From Branchiostoma floridae (taxonomy: Eukaryota; Chordata; Leptocardii; Amphioxiformes; Branchiostomatidae), in the NCBI RefSeq assembly GCF_000003815.2, contig NC_049994.1:165437-229436 (forward strand): a DNA stretch of 64,000 bases, given 5' to 3'. The position numbers and the translations under genes are program-made. Within the stretch, counting starts at the first letter, position 1, and each line of letters starts with the position of its first letter. Shown here piece by piece: positions 10,915 through 20,695 of the stretch. Below the pieces are notes generated by a model. That model was given only the letters and a program-made list of their open reading frames with translations. It searched no databases and was not told the origin of the DNA.

Positions 10915-12069
10915 ATGCCTGTGGCGACTCGCCGTTATGTAACTACAGTGTATCGATTGATTTTACTTTTAACTATGTTAGTAATTCAGGGAGTTGCTTC
11001 TGTAATCCGGGGCACTGTCGTACTCGGCATCCCCAGGGCATTGTTTATGTTAGTGTTAGCCCTAGCGTTGCTCCCGCGCCCTGCATCTGTACCCCAATGG
11101 GAAAGGACTTATAGCAAAGTTAGTGCTGAAACCGGTAGCTGGATAACTCAGAGCACGAGTATCGTGAAGATCAACCCAGGACTACACGGACTTTCACGCC
11201 TGGCTCCATCAGCGACTGGAACTGATAGGACTAGACGAACTTTAAACCTACTTTCCTGCCTGGCCATACTCCTGTCCGGTGACGTGTCTCCCAACCCAGG
11301 ACCCAGGGCTTCAAGATTCCCCTGTGGAATTTGTCTACAAAGGGTAGGAAAAGGAATTTGTTGTGAATCATGCGAAATTTGTTTTCATAGAACCTGTGTA
11401 GAAACAACTGATGGTATTAACCTGACTGACAGCTGGCTGTGTAACAAATGTTCTGTAACTAATAGCGTGCCCTTGGCCGAGGATTATGAGGACTTACCGG
11501 CCGCTACGATATGTGCACCAGTAAAGTCGAGTCATAAAGGTCTTCTGTTTGCACATCAGAATGTTAGAAGCTTAGTGAAGAAGAAACCGCAAGTAGAAAC
11601 TTTTCTGGACAGTAGCAAAACAGACATATTTGCTGTGTCTGAGACTATGCTAGATGATTCCATTATTGATGCTGTTGTTGCCATAGATACGTACAATGTT
11701 GTTAGAAATGACCGGGGGTCTCGACATGGGGGCGGTGTTGCCTTGTACATTTCAGAGAAAATCCCATTCAAAGCTCGTCCTGACTTGGACGTCCCAGGCC
11801 TTGAGGCCGTATGGGCAGAGATCATTCCACCATCTCGTAAAAGAATCCTATTCTGTAGCATGTACCGCCCGCCAACCGATGACCACTCTTTCTTTGACAA
11901 ATTTGATGAATGCATGGACAAAATTGCTGACAAAGATGTGGAAATTATAATTATGGGGGATCTCAACTGTAACTGGCTGGCTCCAAACAACTCTGGGCCA
12001 ATAGGGAAGTTAAGGTTTTCTTGTATGTTGTATCAGTTGGTTGGAGAACGTTATTATTACACCAACTAG
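10915..12069 (+). CDS. Retrotransposon ORF: leader, 2A-like motif, PHD finger, APE endonuclease (truncated)
   Basis: 384 codons. Residues 1-60 are hydrophobic, with two possible membrane or signal-like segments. Residues about 117-130 are ILLSGDVSPNPGP, a 2A-like ribosome-skipping motif; skipping would fall between Gly129 and Pro130. Residues about 136-180 form a PHD-type zinc finger (CxxC...CCxxC...CFHxxC...WLCNKC). Residues about 205-365 carry the endonuclease signature: HQNVRSL (Asn), VSETML (Glu), SMYRPP and MGDLN. The frame ends early: after KLRFSCMLYQLV a frameshift at about 12040 leads to a stop at 12067, while the continuation (TTSLDVILTN, FSDHSMV) lies in the frame open at 12041-12346. 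Confidence 0.85.
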   Translation: MPVATRRYVTTVYRLILLLTMLVIQGVASVIRGTVVLGIPRALFMLVLALALLPRPASVPQWERTYSKVSAETGSWITQSTSIVKINPGLHGLSRLAPSATGTDRTRRTLNLLSCLAILLSGDVSPNPGPRASRFPCGICLQRVGKGICCESCEICFHRTCVETTDGINLTDSWLCNKCSVTNSVPLAEDYEDLPAATICAPVKSSHKGLLFAHQNVRSLVKKKPQVETFLDSSKTDIFAVSETMLDDSIIDAVVAIDTYNVVRNDRGSRHGGGVALYISEKIPFKARPDLDVPGLEAVWAEIIPPSRKRILFCSMYRPPTDDHSFFDKFDECMDKIADKDVEIIIMGDLNCNWLAPNNSGPIGKLRFSCMLYQLVGERYYYTN

Positions 12070-12655
12070 AACCACTAACACATCCACCACGTCACTAGAT
12101 GTGATTCTGACCAATGAGAAAACACGATTACACAACAAGGGGACCTACGAGGGGGGGTTTAGTGACCATTCTATGGTTTTTGCCTACCACAGAACCAAAA
12201 GTTCAAGGTTACAATCTAAGGTCACCAGCAGAAGAGTGTACAAATCATTCAATGAAGCGAGATATCGCGAGGACCTTGCACAAATACCATGGCATATCAT
12301 AGATAACTTCCCAACTATAGACGAACAGGTCGAGGTCTGGGATTAGTTGGTCACCAGTGTAGCAAACACACATGCCCCTTTGAAGAAATGCAAAGTTGGA
12401 GGTACACCTGCACCTTGGCCCACTAACGACCTTCGAGATCTCATTGCTCTTAGGGACAGTATGTACAAGAAAGCAAAACGATCAGGTAGTCCAACCGACA
12501 TGACTGATTACAAAGCTATGAAAAACAGGGTAAATTACTTATGTCGGCAGGCTAAAAGGGATCATGCAGCCCAATCAGTAATTCAGGGGTCAGAAGGGGG
12601 GGCAGGCTGGGGTTTGGAAGGCAATACGTACACTGCTACCCAACAAGACACATAA
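12041..12655 (+). pseudogene. Retrotransposon endonuclease end and linker, interrupted
   Basis: Continuation of the preceding frame after its frameshift. SLDVILTN and FSDHSMVFA are the C-terminal endonuclease motifs (the final catalytic Asp-His pair). An in-frame TAG at about 12344 interrupts EVWD/LVTSVANTHAPLKK; the region 12347-12655 then encodes the basic linker that precedes RT and is shifted out of frame near its end. These breaks mean the polyprotein cannot be made from this copy. Confidence 0.8.
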
Positions 12656-12754
12656 CACTGTCACTTACCTGGAGCACGAGGGACTGAGCATTTCTGACAG
12701 CAAAGGAATGGCAGAGACTTTTAACGACTTCTTCCATAACGTCATACAGGACCT

Positions 12755-14308
12755 GTGGGATGTACTCTCGAGGACTGTCTCGACCTTCTCACCCACACAG
12801 TTTCTGAACGAGACAAACAGCTCGTTCAGTTTTACACCGTAGAGGCCGTTACTGAACATCTGACAAAGCTGAATGTAAAAAAGGCCACCGGCCTGGACAG
12901 CATTGATAACAGACTCCTAAAAACAGGAGCACAAGTCCTTGTCCCCTCACTTACGAACCTGTTAAATAAGTCACTGACCTCCGGGGAATTTCCGGAAAAG
13001 TGGAAGACGGCCAAAGTCATGCAAATACACAAAAAAGGTGACAGAACCATGTTAAGTAATTACCGCCCAGTGTCCATCTTGTCTAGTATTTCTAAAATAC
13101 TTGAACGAGTGGTCCATAACCAGCTGTACAGTTATCTAAATCAGAACCGACTTCTCTCACAGTGTCAGTCAGGCTTTAAAAAGCTCCATTCCTGTGAAAC
13201 TGCCTTGCATTCTGTAACTGAGGACTGGATTGACTCAATTGATAAAAAACAACAAACAGGTGTGATTTTCTGCGACCTGTCCAGAGCCTTCGACACTCTA
13301 AACCACGACATTCTTTTGGATAAACTCAAAGCCTATGGGGTCGACGAAATGGCTTGTAGTTGGTTCAAATCATACCTGACCGGTAGATTGCAGCGGACCT
13401 GCGTTAACTCAATCTTATCCAATACATCCTGTGTGACCTGTGGAGTACCCCAGGGGTCCATTCTTGGACCCCTCCTATTTATTGTTTATATCAATGACCT
13501 GCCTAATTGTGTACAGTCATGTAGAGTAGCTATGTATGCAGATGACACGATTGTCTACTTCTCCCATCGCAGCATACAGACAATTCAGGAGACCCTACAG
13601 AATGACTGCACCCGACTCATGCACTGGTTCGTCGCTAACAAACTATCCCTAAACCCTTTGAAATACAAATCAATGTTGGTGGGATCACACAAGTTCAAAG
13701 CTACTGACCAGCAACTGCAGCTCATTCTAGATGACACAAAGCTGGAGCAAGTGGGCACCTTTAAGTACTTAAGAGTTGTCATAGACAAGGCCCTACTGTG
13801 GAATGACCACTTTCTCCATGTCAATAAGAAACTGTCGCAGATAATTGGCATCATGAAGTGTTTAAGGCCATACCTAAACAGACAAGCGCTGTTGACAATC
13901 TACACTAGTCTGTTCCTCCCCCACATTCAATATTGCAGTACTGTATGGGACCAGGGAGGTAAAGGGGCCATCGACAAACTCCAAAAGTTGCAATATAGGG
14001 CGGGCAGGGTGATATTAGGGTGCGACCACTACACTTCTCGGGAAACTGTCTTGAACTTACTCGGCTGGACCCCTGTAGCACAGCACCACAGAAGAGCTAA
14101 GGCTGTTTTCATGTTCAGGGCTCTCAACGGTATGTTTCCTCCACACATATCACATTTGTTCACTACATCTGCTGACACACATTCACACCACACCCGGCAC
14201 AGTACACAGGGGGGGCTTCAACTACCAAAAACACGGTTACAATACAAGAAGAAGTCTCTCTCGTTTTCCGGTGCAGCTTTGTGGAACTCGCTACCTGCAC
14301 ACTTTTAA
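12755..14308 (+). CDS. Retrotransposon reverse transcriptase frame
   Basis: 517 codons open from a Met that is probably internal; homology begins upstream of it (ISDSKGMAETFNDFF). RT blocks in order: KATGLDSIDNRLLK, FPEKWKTAKVMQIHKKGDR, NYRPVSILSSISKILERVV, QSGFKKLHSCETAL, FCDLSRAFDTLNHDILLDKL, CGVPQGSILGPLLFIVYIND, and the catalytic YADD at 13535-13546. The C-terminal part has the usual non-LTR block around ILGCDHYTSRETVLNLLGW. The catalytic aspartates are kept, so this frame is the best preserved part of the element. Confidence 0.88.
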   Translation: MGCTLEDCLDLLTHTVSERDKQLVQFYTVEAVTEHLTKLNVKKATGLDSIDNRLLKTGAQVLVPSLTNLLNKSLTSGEFPEKWKTAKVMQIHKKGDRTMLSNYRPVSILSSISKILERVVHNQLYSYLNQNRLLSQCQSGFKKLHSCETALHSVTEDWIDSIDKKQQTGVIFCDLSRAFDTLNHDILLDKLKAYGVDEMACSWFKSYLTGRLQRTCVNSILSNTSCVTCGVPQGSILGPLLFIVYINDLPNCVQSCRVAMYADDTIVYFSHRSIQTIQETLQNDCTRLMHWFVANKLSLNPLKYKSMLVGSHKFKATDQQLQLILDDTKLEQVGTFKYLRVVIDKALLWNDHFLHVNKKLSQIIGIMKCLRPYLNRQALLTIYTSLFLPHIQYCSTVWDQGGKGAIDKLQKLQYRAGRVILGCDHYTSRETVLNLLGWTPVAQHHRRAKAVFMFRALNGMFPPHISHLFTTSADTHSHHTRHSTQGGLQLPKTRLQYKKKSLSFSGAALWNSLPAHF

Positions 14309-14679
14309 AGAACAGCATCATCCATCTCTACTTTCAAAACCATCTACACAACAGAATACCACATGATCTGATATGTAATCTGTCACGTCTTTTTTTCTGT
14401 TCATATTGGTATGCAAATTCTCACTACTTATTTGATTTCATTTATGATTTCGATTTGTATTAGGATTAATGTGTACAATTGATTTGCCTTATTTTGTCTT
14501 AGTTAAATTGCGTTATCATTTGCCGATTCTTGCTGAGTCACCATGTATTTGATTTTATACTGTTATCATTTATTGTTATGTATGTACGGGGTTTCCCCCC
14601 AGGGATCTTTGAAAAACGCCGGTCAGGCGACATGTACCCCTGGATAAATAAAAATAAACAAACAAACAAACAAACAGTG

Positions 14680-15455
14680 CATTGGAAGACAACAAGGCCA
14701 AAAGTTTTCGGTTCATTTTCGGGGCAGGCATGCTCGTCGTGGGACGACCGCACTATCACGTTCATCGCATACTTTATTTGAATTTTTCCATTTTATGTTT
14801 CTGTCCAACAGATTTGTCTACAACTGAAGCAGGACTGCACATAGTTTACATAATCTTTCAATAAAAAAACACAGGTATGATAAAACTAAAGCCAATAATG
14901 GGGCAATATTAAGGGTCCACCTAAGTAATCTTAGATTCAAACTTCATACTTCTTACCTTTCTCTTCTGCGTTGTCTGGATAGACGTTGGGTTCCTTGGTG
15001 CCGTACTCTTAACAACCTGCATACAAAATATCATGGTAATGCACCGTTTTTTGTTGAGTTAACCTTCTTGGGAGATTTTGTAAAAACGCTTCTGCATTTT
15101 TAGTACATGCCACTAGGGGGCGCCGACATACATCAGGGGGCCCAAAATCAACTTTGACCAATGGGTTCACAAAATAATCAAATATCAATATCATCACCAT
15201 TCATATCTGGAAACACAGACATACAGACGCTCGAAAAATATTGCGTCCATTTATGACAAAAACAAACAGTAAATTTAAAAAGAATTACTAGTGAATCCTC
15301 AGCGATCACTAACGCCTAGGTCACATTTCCAAACCGGGCCCGACCCTTTTTGGAACGAAAAATACGAAATAAAAGACACCAAAATACACAAAACGTGAAA
15401 AGCAGAGTCGTTAGCATAATTTGTGTTTATGAAGGTTAGACATCCAGGTAAGTAA
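14680..15455. other. No gene; part of a dispersed repeat at 15105-15235
   Basis: No coding feature recognised. The CTAGGGGGCGCC and GGGGGCCCAAAATCAACTTT phrases at 15110-15160 resemble those at 5660, indicating a shared dispersed repeat. Confidence 0.35.
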
Positions 15456-15456
15456 T

Positions 15457-15814
15457 ATTCAAATACAATTCAATCTCTACAATTGGATAAAACGGATATT
15501 TACTTCCGGACGGAAAAAAAACTATTAGCGTAGAACTTTCCAGTACATGGGACCCCGCCTTGCACCACAAAGGACAATAGTTTTTTTCCTATGGTGTTGT
15601 CTGACCATAGGAACTATGCTAACATAATTTACATTTGTGTAAACTTTTGCATATGATCCTAACGATTTAGTTTTGCTAGTTAGCTCTACTGGTATTGAAT
15701 TGTTCTGACTAGTTCATTCTATTAAAGCTGAAGAAGAGTGATGGATTTCACTCGAAACGTCCGGAAGTAAATATCCGTTTTTATCCAGTTGTAGAGATTG
15801 AATTGTATTTGAAT
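15457..15814. mobile_element. 358-bp element with ~57-bp inverted ends and a hammerhead-like core
   Basis: The left arm from 15457 (ATTCAAATACAATTCAATCT... to ACTTCCGGAC at about 15518) is repeated inverted from GTCCGGAAGT at about 15759 to 15814, with few mismatches. Between the arms near the right end lies a hammerhead-like core at 15728-15758. No open frame. It behaves like a non-autonomous element or a fold-back remnant. Confidence 0.75.
15728..15758 (+). ncRNA. Hammerhead-ribozyme-like core
   Basis: CTGAAGA (matching CUGANGA) is followed by A, a 5-bp stem GAGTG/CACTC with an 8-base loop, and GAAAC, the order of the hammerhead catalytic core around stem II. Stem III and a cleavage triplet cannot be placed with confidence, so activity is unproven. 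Same design as the cores at 56872-56901 and 56982-57011. Confidence 0.5.
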
Positions 15815-15829
15815 AATTTGTGTTTATTT

Positions 15830-17060
15830 CTAGGCATATATTTTTATTTTCCGCTTCCTAAGACAGTCCAACCTGCGGCCACAAAACTGTAAGTTTTGAA
15901 CCACTCACACCGGATAGGACGCCTTTTCGATAAGGCTGCACTCTCACTGCAACCTAAATCGCACGTGCGTGTGTAACCTTCGCTTTCATACTGGGTATAT
16001 CATACAAAATGTAACAGTGTGACGGAGAGGACTACCAAATACACAAAGCGTAAGACTTTTTTTGTACAATTCGATGAGAGATCTGTCAAATGTTAGGTCC
16101 CAGAGAGAGCGCCGTCCTAGTTGGAATGAAGTATAATCATCAGTGAGGTGGGAGTTTTAACGGCAAATCCTACCACTAGATTAAATGTTACATATTTCAT
16201 CTTGTTACTGTATTTGCTAAGAACGGATTTTCTCGTCTACATATTTGAGGAGAATTTTATCATAAGATCAAATGATGGCTTCCGAATGCCTATTATCATA
16301 GAAATTTTGAAAACTCATGAATCATGATGATTTCTCGTACAGTACAAGGATGACAAAAAACTTGCGCCAACACAAATTTACAATACTTGTAACCTGATAC
16401 ACAAGTGTAAAGTTACATCCCCAGCAATCTGGACCTTATCCTAGCAACCGTCCTCCGGGTCAAGTTGAAGAAGTCCAGAGGAAGGAGGTAGTATCCCTTT
16501 CAAAGTTCTGAGAAATTTGGAACGAAACTTCCTTCTAGCTTCCACGCCGCCAGAATAGTAAGCATGACATTTGATTGACAGATATCAATGTGACATGTCC
16601 GTTTCCTTAGGGAGAATTCAGGACACTGTTCTGAGAAGTTTGGAAGGAAACATCCCTTTAGCTTCCATGTCGTCAGTATAGTATGAATGACATTTGATTG
16701 ACAGATATCAATTTGACATGTCCATTTCCTTTAGGAGAAGCCCGCACACTTGGCAGGAGAGTTTACGACACCATGGGTGATACCATTGAAAGATTAGGAG
16801 GGGGTGTGGAAATTCAGACTTTCATGCATACATGCATTTCCCTACTCAGACGCATTTAGATGTATCTTAACGTCTAAAAATAGTGACTTGCTTCTATAGG
16901 GGCCTGTACATACTGCATATATACTGAACATTATCCAAGTAGGCGAACTGCCCACAAAGACTTGACGGGAAGGGGGAACTCTTCGTCGGCATCAGGGTCA
17001 TGCCTCCTCGTAAATTAGAGCTCGAAGACTCGTCGTCCGACCGAATCGCGCCTAATGTGA
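15830..17060. other. No gene; partial MITE copy and local duplication
   Basis: About 15930-16085 looks like a decayed relative of the 17068/17442/41441 MITE family (GCTGCACTCTCACTGCAACC..., ACCAAATACACAAAGCGTAAGA). At about 16570-16620 and 16690-16735 a segment with GACATTTGATTGACAGATATCAAT is repeated about 120 bp apart, a direct local duplication. No coding sequence seen. Confidence 0.45.
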
Positions 17061-17067
17061 GGGGGTG

Positions 17068-17315
17068 TTAAGGTGCACTCTCACCGGATGTGGGGCACGG
17101 TTGCGGCATTGCTGCGCTCACTGCGTCACTGTTTTGCTATTTTCTCCGATTTTAATTAATTCAGATATTGCGTAATACGTAAACGTATGACATAGAAGAC
17201 GACAAAATACACAATAAGTAAGAAAATTCGTTCTTTATCTCTGAAATTCGTTGAGTATCTTCCGAACCCCGCAATGCCGCAAGCGTGCCCCACGTCTGGT
17301 GAGAGTGCACCTTTA
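17068..17315. mobile_element. MITE, family with AAGGTGCACTC ends, copy 1
   Basis: Long terminal inverted repeats: AAGGTGCACTCTCACCGG... at the left and ...GGTGAGAGTGCACCTTTA at the right, with the pairing continuing through GTGGGGCACG and GCGGCATTGC for roughly 50 bp. No open frame. Copies 2 and 3 lie at 17442-17651 and 41441-41692, sharing the internal phrase ACTCAACGAATTTC and the GTATTACGCAATATCTAAAT region. Confidence 0.85.
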
Positions 17316-17441
17316 CTCTCATTCAGAAAAGCCCACAAGCAGGCAATGACCTTACGGGACAAGGTCATTGCTCTCATTGTTCCCCCTCTTGCAGTAATTG
17401 AAGGGGCCCGGGTGTGGCTTTTCACGTTTCCCAAGGTTTGC

Positions 17442-17651
17442 TTAAAGTGCACTCCCACTGCACTTGGGTCACGCTTGCGTCACGGTGGGGTTCGAAAGAT
17501 ACTCAACGAATTTCAGAGATAAAGTCATACTTTTACATATTACGCAATATCTAAATTATAAGAAAATAGGAGAAAATTACAAAACAGTAACTCAGTGAAC
17601 GAACCCCGCAGTGACGCAAGCTTGACACAAGTGCGGTGGGAGCGCACCTTT
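17442..17651. mobile_element. MITE, same family, copy 2
   Basis: Starts with TTAAAGTGCACTCCCACTGC and ends with GGTGGGAGCGCACCTTTG; inner part shares GGGGTTCGAAAGATACTCAA and CGAACCCCGCAGTGACGCAA with copy 3 at 41441. It lies 126 bp from copy 1. Confidence 0.85.
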
Positions 17652-18914
17652 GCTGGACCGTATATATATAAAATATTATAAATTCAACTATATTCCGGGA
17701 GGCGACAACCCTCACTGTGTACAAGCAGGCAAATATATCCACGAATGCTTATACCGTAGAAACAATAGTGTAAATGACATGCTAGATCGATATCCGATAT
17801 GTTGACTGATTCATTACCTATAGATATCCATATATATATCTTAAGTTGTACTGTAAGTAGTTGTTATACATGTAGACCTTACGAAAGTTGCCGTACTTTT
17901 GTCGTGTCAAAGAATTTTTATAATATCAATTCTACCTGATGACATTATAAAATCAATCAATCGTTCGCTTGCAACATGAGTTGATGGCCATAATAACGCC
18001 ACATAAAAAGAGATTGTAACAGGCCTTCTCAAGATTGGTTTGACCACATAAAGATATGATGTGTATATGCCTCAGGATTGCTGATGCTGCATTTGCACAT
18101 CCCTTTGAATAACTTTGACAATTTTTCTCATGTGGTGGTATTATGTCATCAGGTGGAATTAAGATAGTTGATGTTAGTTTAAATAGGACGATTTGGGCGA
18201 CGGATAGTACATGAATACGACATGCCCGTAGCCCGTGTTCGGAAGAACGCTCGCTGGTCCGCTTTTTTACGCTCGAAGGTCCACTTTTTCATGTCCAATA
18301 TTTTTTTTTGTTTCAAAAGCATGACTGATTTGCATTTTTCACTGATAGATTTTATTCAATCTAAGTGAGTCTATCATTAAAATTTGCCCGTCAAAATGTG
18401 GGAAATAGCGTTTCAGAGGGTCAAGATTTAATTTTTTCGGGAAAACATGCCCCCAGATCTCCCTAGGCAGCTCGAGGGGCCCAAAAGCAATAAGAGGACC
18501 CCCCCCCCCCCAAAAAAAAAGCACAATCATGGATACGGGCATGTACGTTGGTGTATTTGAGGGCACGTCAGCATTGGAGTGCAACTGACAGTACACCTGG
18601 GTACGTCACGTGACCTAGGGGTCGACAGCAGAGAGAATACTCATACTTCCGGTTATATCCAACCTACACACGTCATGGAAAGGTTTGTAACTAGTGTTAT
18701 TCCGGAAGTCTACACAGAGCACACCGTTTAGAATGGTGCTTTAAACACAAGGAATGATGTTACAGGATTTCGTGGCTTATGTCTTCGTTGGTGAGAGTAT
18801 TAAGGCGGATTTGAAAACAATCATTTCACTGAAAAGAGCTTTGTCACTTCCGGACTAGCGCTCGGGAGTTTCCTGTGTTTTCTTTATGTTGTAAGAGGCA
18901 AATCTATAGGTACG

Positions 18915-19014
18915 NNNNNNNNNNNNNNNNNNNNNNNNNNNNNNNNNNNNNNNNNNNNNNNNNNNNNNNNNNNNNNNNNNNNNNNNNNNNNNNNNNNNNN
19001 NNNNNNNNNNNNNN
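18915..19014. other. Assembly gap (100 N)
   Basis: Run of exactly 100 Ns; frames crossing it are artefacts. Confidence 0.98.
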
Positions 19015-20502
19015 TTGTGTGTATGTTAACATACACATCTTTATCTTTCGTTCCACAAACAGGCCGGCCGGACCCGGTTGGGAATTTAACGGTAGCCTAG
19101 CCCAGCAACCTGAAGATAGTTGGATGGGTGGGTGTGGGGTGGGGTTGTTGTCTTTTACTGTCAGTAGGAAAAAACGATCAGAAAACATCTACTACATCAT
19201 CTGCTCGAAAATAATAGAGATACGATGGGAATGCATTGTCACAAGTATCAAATCACAGTCTTTATCCTATTATACTAGGAAGGTTTCTGGGGAAACCACT
19301 ATAACTGTCTCGTTTGAACGACCTTTTAACTCAAAGGTTCTTGCGGAAATGCATGATGGCTTGGCAAATAGAACAAACTTTGTCATTTTCACTCTCATAC
19401 TCTGATACAGCCATGTGACGTTTGTTCGTTCGTTCGTCCGTTCGGACAGTCTGTGAGCAGGCGTTGCATACTAGTACATGTATGCTCAAAGAATAGTGAT
19501 GTCCAACGGATTCCCTTCCTTTCATTGGAGTGCCATCGTTAACAGTTACTTTTTTGTCACCTTACGTATAAATTGCCTAATCTTCAACTTCACCCTCTCT
19601 CAAGAACCGTCGTAGAACAAGCGCACCTTCACAGGACTGCTAAATAAGGGAGACGACTCTTCAGGCTATGGGAGGCCAAGGAAATCGGGTGTAAGTCTGG
19701 CTAAGGGGCTCTGGATCTGGGTTTCTGGCACCCAGAATATTCAACAGAAATGTAAACTAACAACAGGTGTTGGCTAAGAAGCTGACGTAATTTCGTACAT
19801 TTCGCTGCTTTATACACTTCTAAAAATAGTAGATGATGGAGAAAAGCTTGTTTCAAACAAAGTAAGAACCTGTAAGGTTATTTCTGACCAACCTAAAGGT
19901 TAATTACTCACCAGACTCGTCTATATTGTAATATCTATCCTGTGTTCAAGCTGAGAAACTCACCCTCGTCTCCCGCTAACCTTCTCCCGGCTAAAAGGAA
20001 GAACAAGTGTCAACCCTTGCCATAAACAGGTATCAATGATAAACATTAACTTCCTCACCTTTTGATTCTGTGACGTTCAAAGAAAAGATCGACGATCAGG
20101 TCGACTCAGAGAATATTTGCTCAGCTGGCGCGTTTCTGCTATAAATACCAAAGTGTTGAAACACTCCATGGTACGTCACGGCACGTCGCAAGCGGGGAAG
20201 GGCAGCGGTCTTTCTGTGGCAGTGAAGCGAGGATGACAAATCTGACGGGAGACTCTGTGTATGTGATGGCGCAATACAGCTGGGGAAGAGGTCAAGCACC
20301 CGAACTCAGACTGAAGTGAAGCATAACGCTTTTACAATAGCTCCAAGTGCGATGACACAGTGGGTTAGCAACCTACTGTCTACATGCCTCTAAACTGCTG
20401 AGCGACCTTTACCTAGCTTTATTTCAGACTGCGTGTATATATGCACTCCAATGCAGGTGTAAATGGCTATGATTGCTTTTTATGTGTGGACCTATTTTTG
20501 TA

Positions 20503-20523
20503 CACACACACGCACACACACGT

Positions 20524-20556
<33 letters not shown>

Positions 20557-20695
20557 CACACGCATACACACACACACGCGCGCGCACACACACACACGCA
20601 TACACACACACACACACATACACACACACACGCGCGCGCACATACACACACACATACACACACACACGCGCACGCACACACACACACACACGCTC
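20503..20695. repeat. Compound (CA)n/(CG)n microsatellite
   Basis: About 190 bp of CA units with CG interruptions (CACGCGCGCG patches), an alternating purine-pyrimidine tract able in principle to adopt Z-DNA. The His/Thr-rich and Cys/Val-rich open frames here are translation artefacts. Confidence 0.97.

Larger units (their letters stand above)
10915..14677 (+). mobile_element. Non-LTR (CR1/L2-like) retrotransposon with 2A-like motif, nearly full length but broken
   Basis: One element covers, in order, a hydrophobic leader, a 2A-like motif, a PHD finger, an APE-type endonuclease, a reverse transcriptase and a short 3' UTR. It ends in a hairpin (AACGCCGGTCAGGCG), the phrase TGTACCCCTGGATAAATA and an (AAAC)n tail at about 14655-14677. 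The reading frame is broken at least three times: a frameshift at about 12040, an in-frame TAG at about 12344 and a frameshift at about 12640-12660. Amphioxus Crack/CR1-type elements are known to carry such 2A motifs. The 5' border is uncertain. The copy cannot make the whole polyprotein, though the RT frame alone is long and open. Confidence 0.88.

Noticed and set aside
20340-20420. SINE head near GATGACACAGTGGGTTAGCA
   Set aside because: A-box-like sequence present but no B box at the right distance.
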